Shown here piece after piece: positions 26,929 to 34,372 of a stretch of DNA of 35,317 nucleotides. Position 1 is the stretch's first letter; every line of letters starts with the position of its first letter. Source of the stretch: Halanaerobiales bacterium (lineage in GTDB: Bacteria; Bacillota; Halanaerobiia; Halanaerobiales; DTU029). The translations under genes and the position numbers were made by a program. The notes beneath the pieces are model-generated. The model was given only the letters and a program-made list of their open reading frames with translations. It made no database searches and was not told the DNA's origin. The stretch covers positions 1 through 35,317 of the forward strand of contig JANWJZ010000032.1 of NCBI GenBank assembly GCA_025451675.1, read 5' to 3'.

Positions 26929-27711
26929 TTATGATTTAAGCTTATCCAGTTCTTCCAGGAGATAATCATTGAGCACTTTAATATAGGTACCTTTCATACC
27001 GAGAGATCTTGATTCAATTACACCAGCACTCTCAAATTTTCTTAAAGCATTAACTATAACAGACCTGGTTATACCTACCCGGTCAGCAACTTTACTGGCT
27101 ACCAGCAATCCTTCTTTGCCATCAAGCTCTTCAAAAATATGCTCTATTGCCTCCAGCTCAGAATAAGACAGAGTGTCTATGGCAATCTGAACGGCAGCTT
27201 TTTTCCGGGCTTCTTTTTCAATTTTTTCAGTTCTGGAACGCAAAATTTCCATACCTACTACAGAGGCTCCATATTCACCCAGCACAAGGTCATGAGCAGA
27301 AAATTCATTTCCATATCTGGCTAATACCAGTGTGCCCAGCCTGTCACCTCCACCAAGGATAGGTATAATAGTAGTTAATTTATTATTAAATAAACAATTC
27401 TTATCTTCAGCGAAGATACAAACTCCCTCTTCTTTTTCTATATTGGCTTTTGTCTCCCTTATTTTCAATAATTCCTTATTATAATCTCCTGGCAGTTCGC
27501 CTTCGCTAACTATCTTTTCTTCCATAACATCACATTCAAAATCATCCAGTAAACTGTAACCATAAATTTTTCCTTCGCTACTGGCAATATAAACATTACA
27601 TTCAATGGCTTCTCTTAATACCATTGCCATTTCTGCAAAATCAACAGGCCTGCCTCCAGTCCTTTGCAATAACCTGTTAATCATACGGCTTTTTTCCAAT
27701 AATTTATCCAT
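26929..27711 (-). CDS. codY: GTP- and branched-chain-amino-acid-sensing repressor CodY
   Basis: CodY is the global nutritional repressor of Bacillota; isoleucine, leucine, valine and, in many species, GTP increase its DNA affinity. The 260-residue length is typical. The N-terminal GAF-like ligand domain begins [16 protein letters not shown] and includes [17 protein letters not shown] near residue 38. The long linker helix and C-terminal winged helix-turn-helix contain [19 protein letters not shown] near 205 and the recognition region [25 protein letters not shown] lies 9 bases upstream of the ATG. It follows hslU by 29 bases, in the same arrangement as the B. subtilis codVWXY operon. A CodY-box-like sequence in the operon leader suggests autoregulation. 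Confidence 0.97.
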   Translation of the reverse strand: MDKLLEKSRMINRLLQRTGGRPVDFAEMAMVLREAIECNVYIASSEGKIYGYSLLDDFECDVMEEKIVSEGELPGDYNKELLKIRETKANIEKEEGVCIFAEDKNCLFNNKLTTIIPILGGGDRLGTLVLARYGNEFSAHDLVLGEYGASVVGMEILRSRTEKIEKEARKKAAVQIAIDTLSYSELEAIEHIFEELDGKEGLLVASKVADRVGITRSVIVNALRKFESAGVIESRSLGMKGTYIKVLNDYLLEELDKLKS

Positions 27712-27740
27712 AGTTATATACCTCCATTTACTTATACACT

Positions 27741-29120
27741 TTATAGTATATATTTGCTCAAATCTTTATCCATTACTACATCAGCTAGCTGTTTTCTCAC
27801 ATAATCCACATCAATCACAATCTTCTCACCTTTCAAATCAGGAGCAGAAAATGATAAATCTTCCAGTAATCTTTCCATTATTGTATGCAATCTTCTGGCA
27901 CCAATATTCTCAGTCTGCTCATTCACCCGGTAAGCAAACTCAGCTATTTCCTCGATGGCCTCATCGGCAAACTCAATTTCCACACCCTCAGTGGCCAACA
28001 AAGCAATATACTGTTTTATCAGGGCATTTCTGGGCTTCGTCAATATCTGTACAAAATTATCCTTTGTCAGGCTCTTCAATTCTACCCTAATGGGGAAACG
28101 CCCCTGCAATTCCGGTATCAAATCCGAAGGTTTTGCCACGTGAAAAGCACCTGCAGCAATAAATAAAATATGATCAGTCTTAACTGGACCATATTTCGTC
28201 ATCACAGTGGAACCTTCAACAATAGGAAGAATATCTCTCTGTACTCCTTCCCTTGACACATCAGGCCCATGGCCTGTTTCCCGTCCAGCAATCTTGTCAA
28301 ATTCATCCAGGAAAACAATCCCGTCATTTTCTACTTTCTCAATAGCTTCCCGGCTTACCTCATCCATATCAATAAGCTTTTGTGCCTCTTCCTGTTTGAG
28401 AATATTGATTGCCTCGGCAATAGTTACTTTTCTCTTCTTCTTCTGAGCCGGAAATATATTTCCAAAAACATCCTGGAAGTTTATCCCTATTTCTTCAACA
28501 CCACTGATAGAAAACATTTCCAACATTTGTGGTGTCTGTACTTCCACATTTATCTCAATAGTCTCTTCATTTAATTCACCATCAATCAGTCTTTTCCTTA
28601 ATCTCTCCCTCCTTTCCATAATCCTGTCGTAAGTTTCCTGGTCAAGTTCATCATCTTTATCATTTTCCATTAAGAAACTAAAGGGGTTTTTTCTTTTTCT
28701 TCTAGGTATAGGCATTAAAATATCCAGGACTCTTTCTATTGCCAGCTCTTCTGCCTTGTCTTCTACATCCTTAATCTTTTCCTTTTTTATTAACTGAATT
28801 GAATTCTCAACTAGATCCCTAATGATGGAATCTACATCACGGCCTACATATCCTACTTCAGTAAACTTGGTAACCTCTACTTTAATGAAAGGCGAGTTGG
28901 TTATTTTAGCTAATCTTCTGGCAATTTCAGTCTTACCTACACCTGTCGGGCCAATCATAAGTATGTTTTTGGGTATAATCTCTTCCCGTAATTCACTTCC
29001 GATTTTCTTCCTCCGGTATCTATTCCTTAAGGCAACGGCTACAGCCCTTTTTGCCTCTTCCTGTCCAATAATATATTTATCCAGTCTTTCTACTATCTCT
29101 CTGGGGGTTAACTCTTCGAT
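27741..29120 (-). CDS. hslU: ATP-dependent protease ATPase subunit HslU, apparent ATC start
   Basis: HslU (ClpY) is the AAA+ hexameric unfoldase that feeds HslV. Reading from the ATC at 29120 gives 459 residues, the normal length. The N-terminus is (I)[19 protein letters not shown], the conserved LDKYIIGQ nucleotide-site motif. Walker A GPTGVGKT is at 57-64, followed by the inserted I-domain (about 110-240). Walker B is [12 protein letters not shown], sensor regions include [17 protein letters not shown], and the conserved C-terminus is DLSKYIL, which inserts into HslV. No ATG, GTG or TTG exists in frame between the upstream stop and codon 55; starting at ATG 28958 would delete the N-terminal 54 residues. 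GGAGGTG lies 8 bases before the ATC, within the end of hslV, and the genes overlap by 13 bases. A sequence error or mutated ATG are alternatives. Confidence 0.9.
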   Translation of the reverse strand: MEELTPREIVERLDKYIIGQEEAKRAVAVALRNRYRRKKIGSELREEIIPKNILMIGPTGVGKTEIARRLAKITNSPFIKVEVTKFTEVGYVGRDVDSIIRDLVENSIQLIKKEKIKDVEDKAEELAIERVLDILMPIPRRKRKNPFSFLMENDKDDELDQETYDRIMERRERLRKRLIDGELNEETIEINVEVQTPQMLEMFSISGVEEIGINFQDVFGNIFPAQKKKRKVTIAEAINILKQEEAQKLIDMDEVSREAIEKVENDGIVFLDEFDKIAGRETGHGPDVSREGVQRDILPIVEGSTVMTKYGPVKTDHILFIAAGAFHVAKPSDLIPELQGRFPIRVELKSLTKDNFVQILTKPRNALIKQYIALLATEGVEIEFADEAIEEIAEFAYRVNEQTENIGARRLHTIMERLLEDLSFSAPDLKGEKIVIDVDYVRKQLADVVMDKDLSKYIL

Positions 29121-29674
29121 GGCCCTTCACCTCCTGCTATTTCCTCAACTATTATATTATCATTGGTATAAATACAGATTCCGGCAGCAATCTTCACCGC
29201 CTCATAGGCTATATCTCTTGCCCTCATATGGTCGGCAAATTTTATCATAGCTAAAGCAGCTGCCTGTGCATATGGACCACCTGAACCAATTGCAATAACA
29301 TCATCATCTGGTTCAATAACATCTCCGTTTCCTGAGATCAAAAGAATCTTATCTGCATTTGCCACCAATAATAATGCTTCTAACTTTCTCAATACTCGAT
29401 CGGTCCGCCATTCTTTTGCCAGTTCAACAGCTGCTCTTTCCAGATTACCGTGAAATTCTTCTAATTTAATTTCAAACTTCTCCAGTAGGGTAAAGCCATC
29501 AGCAGACGCTCCGGCAAAACCCACCAGAACTTCTCCCTTATATAAATATCTCACTTTTCTTGCCCCGGCCTTCATGACGGTATCACCCAGGGTGACCTGC
29601 CCGTCACTGGCCATGGCTACTTCTCCTTTATGTTTAACAGCTACTACTGTAGTAGCCCTGAGATTCCAATCCAC
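29108..29674 (-). CDS. hslV: ATP-dependent protease catalytic subunit HslV
   Basis: HslV (ClpQ) is the proteasome-like dodecameric threonine peptidase partner of HslU. The 188-residue protein starts [20 protein letters not shown]. By alignment with E. coli HslV the mature N-terminal nucleophile is Thr8, so a seven-residue propeptide must be removed. Other family motifs are [14 protein letters not shown] near residue 22, [17 protein letters not shown] near 53, [19 protein letters not shown] near 82 and [14 protein letters not shown] near 127. The catalytic threonine contrasts with the N-terminal serine of B. subtilis CodW. The last nine residues (AGGEGPSKS) extend beyond the usual end and overlap the hslU ribosome-binding site and start. 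Confidence 0.96.
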   Translation of the reverse strand: MDWNLRATTVVAVKHKGEVAMASDGQVTLGDTVMKAGARKVRYLYKGEVLVGFAGASADGFTLLEKFEIKLEEFHGNLERAAVELAKEWRTDRVLRKLEALLLVANADKILLISGNGDVIEPDDDVIAIGSGGPYAQAAALAMIKFADHMRARDIAYEAVKIAAGICIYTNDNIIVEEIAGGEGPSKS

Positions 29675-29701
29675 TAATCAGACCTCCCTGAATCTGTATT
29701 C

Positions 29702-29716
29702 AATTTTCAAATGATT
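29702..29716 (-). promoter_or_regulatory. Putative CodY-binding box in the hslV-hslU-codY leader
   Basis: The minus strand reads AATCATTTGAAAATT, matching 12 of 15 positions of the consensus AATTTTCWGAAAATT known for CodY; the other strand also matches 12 of 15. It lies between the predicted transcription start and the hslV start codon, where bound CodY could block elongation. Binding is inferred. Confidence 0.5.
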
Positions 29717-29746
29717 CAAAATAATGCTTTAGTAATTACCTATATT

Positions 29747-29776
29747 ATATTATCATAACTAATGATTTGCTGTCAA
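29747..29776 (-). promoter_or_regulatory. hslV: Promoter of the hslV-hslU-codY operon
   Basis: A consensus TTGACA (29771-29776), an 18-base spacer and TAATAT (29747-29752) preceded by an extended TGA element form a good sigma-A promoter on the minus strand. It lies in the topA-hslV gap and gives a leader of about 65 bases. Confidence 0.75.
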
Positions 29777-29822
29777 GCCAATCAATAAGGACTTAAGGTT
29801 TAATTAAAACTGATTTTATCTA

Positions 29823-31916
29823 TTATTGATTATTTGCTTCTACACTCTCTTCATAGCCGCATTCCTCATTTATACAACTATAAACCAATCCTTTTCCTTT
29901 ATTCTTCTTTTCCACCATTAAACCCTCACAGCGGGGACAGGGCTTATCTACCGGCTTATTCCAGCTGGTAAAATCACAATCGGGATATTTGCTACAACCA
30001 TAGAATATCCTGCCTCTACGGGTTTTACGCTGAATCAATTCCCCTTCCTTACATTCAGGACAGCTGACGCCGGTTTTTATTAAAAAGGGTTTTGTATTGT
30101 TACATTCCGGATAACCGGAACAGGCAAGAAACTTTCCATAACGTCCATATTTAATTACCATCGGCCTGCCGCATTTTTCGCATTTTTCTTCTGTTGTTTC
30201 ACTGGCCAGTTCAACCCTTTCCATCTTCTCCCTGGCCTCCTCCAGTTTAGCAGCAAAGGGATAATAAAAATCGGCCAGGACCTTCTTCCAGTCTTCATTC
30301 CCCTCTTCGATATTGTCAAGCCTTTTTTCCATTTGTGCTGTAAATTCAACATCAGTAACATCAGGGAAATATTCACTCAATAAATCGACCACGATGAAAC
30401 CTAATTTAGTAGGTACCAGCTGTTTCCCTTCCTTTTCTACATAGCCCCGGGAAATAATGGTGGAAATAATCGGCGCATAAGTACTGGGTCTTCCTATACC
30501 TTCCTCTTCCAGTGTTTTCACCAGGCTGGCCTCAGTAAAACGCGGAGGCGGCTGGGTAAAATGCTGCTGTGGATCATATTTTCCGGCCGCCAGAATATCC
30601 CCTTCAGCAATATCCGGTAAGATTACATCTTCTCTCTCTTTTTCATTGGTCACTACTAAAAATCCTGGAAAGACTATCTGTGAACCGGTAGCCCGGAAAA
30701 GATATTTTTCTCCGGCCTGAATGTTGACAGTGAGGATCCTGTAAACAGCCGGGCTCATCTGGCTGGCGACAAACCTGCGCCAGATTAAATCATACAATTT
30801 ATATTGCTCGGGAGTTAGATATTTCTTGATCAGCTCCGGATGACGGTCAACAGAAGTAGGCCTGATTGCCTCATGGGCATCCTGCGCACTTTTAGATCTG
30901 GAATATTTTCTGCCTTTTTCCGGTAAATATTGTTCTCCAAAATTATTTTTAATATAATTCCTGGCACCAGCGGCTGCTTCATCTGAAATCCTGGTACTAT
31001 CTGTTCTGATATAACTGATTAATCCGACAGTACCTTCTTCGCCAATATCAATTCCTTCGTATAATTGCTGTGCTATGTACATGGTTTGATTGGCAGAAAA
31101 GTTCAGTACATTTGAAGCCCGTTGTTGCAAAGTACTGGTGGTAAAGGGGGGCAGGGGATTTCTCTTCCGGTCCCTTTCTTTAACCTTTTTAACTACAAAG
31201 GTTGATTTTTTCAGGTCTTCGACTATCTTTAAAGCTTCCGCCTCATTACTTATTTTAAGCTTTTTCCCGTCAATTCTCTGCAAATCAGCAGTGAAAACTT
31301 CACCATTATGTTCAAATTCTACCGTTATTGTCCAGTATTCTTCCTTTACAAAGTTTTCTATTTCCCTTTCCCGCTCACAGATAATCTTGACAGCTACAGT
31401 TTGCACTCTGCCGGCACTCAGGCCCTTTCTCACTTTAGTCCAGAGCAGGGGGCTCAATTTATATCCAACCAGCCTGTCAAGGAGCCTTCTGGCTTGCTGT
31501 GCATCCACCAGGTTTTTATTGATTGGCCTGGCTTCCTTAAGGGCTTTCTGTATTGCAGTTTTGGTAATCTCATTAAACTCAATCCGGACATTTTCCTTAT
31601 CCAGATCCAGAGCCCGGTACAGGTGCCAGGAAATAGCTTCACCCTCTCTATCCGGGTCTGTGGCCAGGAGGACATCTCCGCTGTTTTTTACTTCTTTCTT
31701 TAATTTATTTAATATCTTGCCCTTCCCTCTTATGGTAATATATTGTGGTTCAAAATTATTATCAATATCTATACCCATTTTACTTTTCGGTAAATCTATA
31801 ACATGCCCCATAGAAGCTTCAACTCTATAGCCTTTTCCCAGAAATTTAGAGATAGTTTTTGCTTTTGCTGGAGATTCAACAATGACCAGTGTATCCTTGC
31901 TCTTGTTTTTTGCCAC
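29823..31916 (-). CDS. topA: DNA topoisomerase I
   Basis: TopA relaxes negative supercoils by a type IA mechanism. The 697-residue protein has the Toprim domain with VIVESPAKAKTISKFLG (12-27) and the metal-binding DPDREGEAISWHL (87-99). The catalytic tyrosine is Y302 in LISYIRTDSTR, and the DNA-binding HEAIRPT is near 348. Three C-terminal zinc ribbons are intact, with cysteine groups at 579/582/599/605, 619/622/641/647 and 660/663/681/686. The start is GTG at 31916 with GGAGGTG upstream. It follows smg by 21 bases. In B. subtilis trmFO and codV (xerC-like) separate topA from the hslV homologue; here both are absent from that position and a promoter for hslV lies in the gap. Confidence 0.98.
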   Translation of the reverse strand: MAKNKSKDTLVIVESPAKAKTISKFLGKGYRVEASMGHVIDLPKSKMGIDIDNNFEPQYITIRGKGKILNKLKKEVKNSGDVLLATDPDREGEAISWHLYRALDLDKENVRIEFNEITKTAIQKALKEARPINKNLVDAQQARRLLDRLVGYKLSPLLWTKVRKGLSAGRVQTVAVKIICEREREIENFVKEEYWTITVEFEHNGEVFTADLQRIDGKKLKISNEAEALKIVEDLKKSTFVVKKVKERDRKRNPLPPFTTSTLQQRASNVLNFSANQTMYIAQQLYEGIDIGEEGTVGLISYIRTDSTRISDEAAAGARNYIKNNFGEQYLPEKGRKYSRSKSAQDAHEAIRPTSVDRHPELIKKYLTPEQYKLYDLIWRRFVASQMSPAVYRILTVNIQAGEKYLFRATGSQIVFPGFLVVTNEKEREDVILPDIAEGDILAAGKYDPQQHFTQPPPRFTEASLVKTLEEEGIGRPSTYAPIISTIISRGYVEKEGKQLVPTKLGFIVVDLLSEYFPDVTDVEFTAQMEKRLDNIEEGNEDWKKVLADFYYPFAAKLEEAREKMERVELASETTEEKCEKCGRPMVIKYGRYGKFLACSGYPECNNTKPFLIKTGVSCPECKEGELIQRKTRRGRIFYGCSKYPDCDFTSWNKPVDKPCPRCEGLMVEKKNKGKGLVYSCINEECGYEESVEANNQ

Positions 31917-31937
31917 TATAACACCTCCAACGACACA

Positions 31938-32429
31938 TTAGTTTAAATAACGATAGGCATCAGGGACTATATCTTTAAACTCACTTATTTCATTCAATAA
32001 AAGATATAATTTGTACTGATCTACTACAACCTCTTCTATAATATCCCAAAGACTTAAATTGGAAAGATTCTCATGATAACTGGTCTGAATCAACCTTTTG
32101 ATAATCTCCTCGCTCTCATCAATGGAGAGGATTCCGGAAAAGATAACCTTAATCAACAAACCCTGTATATCTATTGGAAGATAGAGTTTTTCAGCATTGC
32201 TGAGAACTCTATTATATAATTCAAACTCTCTGGATTTAGCAGGCAGGACATTTTCTGCCTCTATTATTTCCGTACCATTATAAATTAATTCAAAAGCCTC
32301 ATCTATATCCTTAATCTCATATCCCAATTCCAGAAGCTCCATAACTATTTCCTCTTCCATGAATACCTCGCCATCAACCAGTAAGCGCTGTATCAGAAAA
32401 CTTACTATCTCTATAATATTATTTTTCAT
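31938..32429 (-). CDS. smg: Smg family protein (DUF494)
   Basis: A protein of about 163 residues, acidic and helical, of the Smg/DUF494 family, for which no biochemical function is firmly known. The N-terminal pattern NIIEIVSFLIQRLL ... EEEIVMELLELGYEIKDIDEAFELI resembles the E. coli Smg start (a helix followed by L..EL..AGF...DI..AL). The C-terminal VVVDQYKLYLLLNEISE is also compatible. The ATG at 32429 has GGGGGGACT upstream and is preferred to an ATG at 32477 that lies close to the dprA stop without a good ribosome-binding site. The dprA-smg-topA order, known from proteobacteria, strengthens the assignment. No membrane segment or enzymatic motif is visible. Confidence 0.8.
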   Translation of the reverse strand: MKNNIIEIVSFLIQRLLVDGEVFMEEEIVMELLELGYEIKDIDEAFELIYNGTEIIEAENVLPAKSREFELYNRVLSNAEKLYLPIDIQGLLIKVIFSGILSIDESEEIIKRLIQTSYHENLSNLSLWDIIEEVVVDQYKLYLLLNEISEFKDIVPDAYRYLN

Positions 32430-32484
32430 ATCCAGTCCCCCCAGGAAAACATATCTATATCTATACAACATAACCATTAATTTA

Positions 32485-33609
32485 TTATATTGGTTTTAGT
32501 AAGCTTTGTAAACCCATAAACAAATATTTTTTTCCAGGGCCCCGGGAAACAATACCCTTCAGCTCCAGTTTTAAAAGAATAGTATTGACCGTACCGGGAC
32601 TTTTATCTGTAAGCCTTACTATCTCATCTACAGTCAATTCTATCTCTTTTTCAAATAGCCTGATAATCACCTTTTCTTCCTCACTCAGGACCGGATATTT
32701 AATCTCCTGATATTTCTCATCAGTAGTTCCGATATCAGTACTATAATGGAAAAGCTCTTCAATGATATCCTCCACCCCTGTAACCATTCTGGCACCCTCT
32801 TTGATCAGCCTGTTGGTCCCCTTACTCTGGGGCCGGTCAATATTACCTGGAACCGCAAAAAGTTTCCTTCCCTGTTCCCGGGCTAAAGCTGCAGTAATAA
32901 GTGAACCACTTCTGGCCGCTGCCTCAACAACCAGCACTCCCTGGCTTAAGCCACTGATAATCCTATTCCGTTGAGGGAAATGGCCAGACAGGGGCTCTAC
33001 TCCTGGAGGGTATTCGCTAAGCAGGGTTCCCTTTTCTTCAATTTCCAGGTATAAGTTTTTGTTTTCTGGTGGATAAATAATATCCAGGCCACAGCCGGTA
33101 ACAGCAATGGTTTTCCCTTCTCCTTTAAGAGCAGCATGATGGGCATATGTATCTATCCCTCTGGCCAGCCCGCTGACGACAGTTATACCCCTTTCTGCCA
33201 GTTCATAAGCCATTCTTCCGGCAACCTTCCTGCCATATTCAGTACATCCCCTGGCACCCACTATGGCCACAGCAGGAAAAGAGAAGTCCGGCTCTCCTTT
33301 ATAATATAATACAGGCGGTGGATCGGAAATATTCTTCAAAGGCCCGGGATAATCTTCGTCAAATACGGTTAAAAACCCAATCTTATTTTTATCTAAAACC
33401 TCCAGTAAATGATCCAGGTCTATTTTTTCCCGTTCTGCGACTATTTTACTGGCCAGGGCCTGGCTGCCTATTATATTTTCTAACTCCTTACGGCTTGCCT
33501 GCCAGATTGAAACAGGATTCCCAAAATATTGGAGCAAATTTTTCATCCTTTTCGCCCCTAACCCCCTGATAGTACTCAGAGCCAGCCAGTAATATCGGGC
33601 ATTGTCCAT
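32485..33609 (-). CDS. dprA: DNA-processing protein DprA
   Basis: DprA binds incoming single-stranded DNA and loads RecA during natural transformation; it is also conserved in non-competent species. The ~374-residue protein has an N-terminal helix-hairpin-helix/SAM-like region (LSTIRGLGAKRMKNLLQYFG). The extended Rossmann fold shows VAIVGARGCTEYGRKVA near residue 112, SGLARGIDTYAHHAAL near 145, GCGLDIIYPPENK near 174 and FPQRNRIISGLSQG near 212. A C-terminal winged helix (VDEIVRLTDKSPGTVNTILLKLELKGIV) completes it. The second ATG (33609) is chosen because GGAGGG sits 6 bases upstream; the ATG at 33615 abuts that sequence. It heads a dprA-smg-topA unit. Confidence 0.95.
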   Translation of the reverse strand: MDNARYYWLALSTIRGLGAKRMKNLLQYFGNPVSIWQASRKELENIIGSQALASKIVAEREKIDLDHLLEVLDKNKIGFLTVFDEDYPGPLKNISDPPPVLYYKGEPDFSFPAVAIVGARGCTEYGRKVAGRMAYELAERGITVVSGLARGIDTYAHHAALKGEGKTIAVTGCGLDIIYPPENKNLYLEIEEKGTLLSEYPPGVEPLSGHFPQRNRIISGLSQGVLVVEAAARSGSLITAALAREQGRKLFAVPGNIDRPQSKGTNRLIKEGARMVTGVEDIIEELFHYSTDIGTTDEKYQEIKYPVLSEEEKVIIRLFEKEIELTVDEIVRLTDKSPGTVNTILLKLELKGIVSRGPGKKYLFMGLQSLLKPI

Positions 33610-33639
33610 ATCCATCCCTCCGGCTTTACAATGTCCAGT

Positions 33640-33645
33640 ATTATA
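33640..33645 (-). promoter_or_regulatory. dprA: Candidate -10 element upstream of dprA
   Basis: A perfect TATAAT lies 30 bases before the dprA start on the minus strand, downstream of a terminator, where a new transcription unit is expected. The -35 region at 17-base spacing (GAAATC-like) is poor, so strength is uncertain. Confidence 0.4.
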
Positions 33646-33723
33646 CTTCTATAATTTGTAATGATTTCCTTTTTATCCTACAAAATTTATTTCAAAGATA
33701 GGATATTTATTAAGAATTAAGTT

Positions 33724-33750
33724 AAAAAAAAGAGGCGTTAACCTCTTTTT
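33724..33750 (-). terminator. Rho-independent terminator after the zinc-ribbon gene
   Basis: The minus strand AAAAAGAGG, a 6-base loop and CCTCTTTTTTTT form a 9-bp stem with an eight-base U-tract, 11 bases past the stop codon at 33762. It separates the upstream genes from dprA. Confidence 0.85.
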
Positions 33751-33761
33751 GCCGGAAACAA

Positions 33762-33971
33762 TCAATCTGTCAGGAAATCAAATATATTGCTCAATGTACT
33801 GCTGTCACTTCTTTTATAAAACTCCGTGTAAGAACATTTGGTACAGGTGATAGTATAAAACCTTTTATTCTGTACATCGAAGATTTTGGATAGCCTGCTG
33901 CCAGTTGTCCTGACCTCATCACGTTCATAAGACTCGTTACCGCATTTTGGGCATTTATATCCCTTCGCCAC
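33762..33971 (-). CDS. Small zinc-ribbon protein (COG3478-like)
   Basis: A 69-residue protein with two CXXC knuckles, CPKCGNESYERDE at residues 8-20 and CTKCSYTEFYKR at 43-54. They are joined by a loop with the GSRLSKIFDVQNKRF segment, a pattern seen in the small predicted nucleic-acid-binding zinc-ribbon family COG3478 (Zn-ribbon, DUF2082-like). Its actual role is unknown. The start is GTG at 33971 with GGGGAGG 8 bases upstream. It is followed by a clear terminator, so it ends a transcription unit shared perhaps with the 87-residue hypothetical gene 63 bases upstream. Composition is like that of its neighbours. Confidence 0.8.
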   Translation of the reverse strand: MAKGYKCPKCGNESYERDEVRTTGSRLSKIFDVQNKRFYTITCTKCSYTEFYKRSDSSTLSNIFDFLTD

Positions 33972-34034
33972 TATAAATACCTCCCCACTTAAACCAATTA
34001 TTTAATTTAATTCAAACCTGGTCCGGACTTACCT

Positions 34035-34298
34035 TTACCTCTTAACGATTTCATTACCACGGATAAACCGGTAAGCAGAGTAAGAACCATCATATTTAAG
34101 TGTATAACTCGCTTCCTTATTATTATCCTCATCAAATATCTCTAGTACTACCTCCAGCGGCTCATTATTCTCTGCCCTTTCCCGGATAGAATAATGAAGC
34201 TTAAACTCCGGAAAGGGCAACTGCCCGCTGTCCTTCTCCAGCAAAGAATTATAAATCCTTCTGGCCATATCCTGTGTAAAATAAGCTGTGTAATCCAT
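34035..34298 (-). CDS. Small hypothetical protein, function not recognised
   Basis: An 87-residue protein that I do not recognise. It has no signal peptide, membrane helix or cysteine. The N-terminal half (YTAYFTQDMARRIYNSLLEK) looks helical and amphipathic. The C-terminal half (EPLEVVLEIFDEDNNKEASYTLKYDG) alternates hydrophobic and charged residues as in a small beta-sheet, so an alpha+beta fold is plausible. The ATG at 34298 has GGGGGATG upstream; the preceding TTG at 34301 is an alternative start. Coding potential is supported by the strong ribosome-binding site, the tight placement (74 bases after the PTS gene) and ordinary codon use. It lies between the membrane protein and the zinc-ribbon gene, which says little about function. 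Confidence 0.65.
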   Translation of the reverse strand: MDYTAYFTQDMARRIYNSLLEKDSGQLPFPEFKLHYSIRERAENNEPLEVVLEIFDEDNNKEASYTLKYDGSYSAYRFIRGNEIVKR

Positions 34299-34372
34299 CA
34301 ATCATCCCCCGTTTAATCTATTTCCTTAATAATATATACGGGTGATGATTATTTAATTCATCAGGCCGGAAT

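Noticed and set aside
27741-28958. hslU as an N-terminally truncated pseudogene starting at ATG 28958
   Set aside because: The missing 54 residues are encoded in frame directly upstream and are well conserved, so the gene is intact apart from its start codon.
29108-29150. Programmed frameshift fusing hslV to hslU
   Set aside because: HslV already has a complete family-length sequence before its stop, HslU has a well-placed ribosome-binding site, and no slippery sequence is evident; a rare start codon explains the data better.
29780-29831. 9-bp inverted repeat (AATCAATAA/TTATTGATT) as topA terminator
   Set aside because: The arms are AT-only apart from two bases, the loop is 34 bases, one arm overlaps the topA stop codon and no U-tract follows.
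31090-31830. Long plus-strand open frame of 246 codons opposite topA
   Set aside because: It lies entirely antisense to a gene with intact catalytic motifs, has no recognisable protein pattern and has low-complexity Ser/Leu/Phe-rich composition typical of shadow frames.
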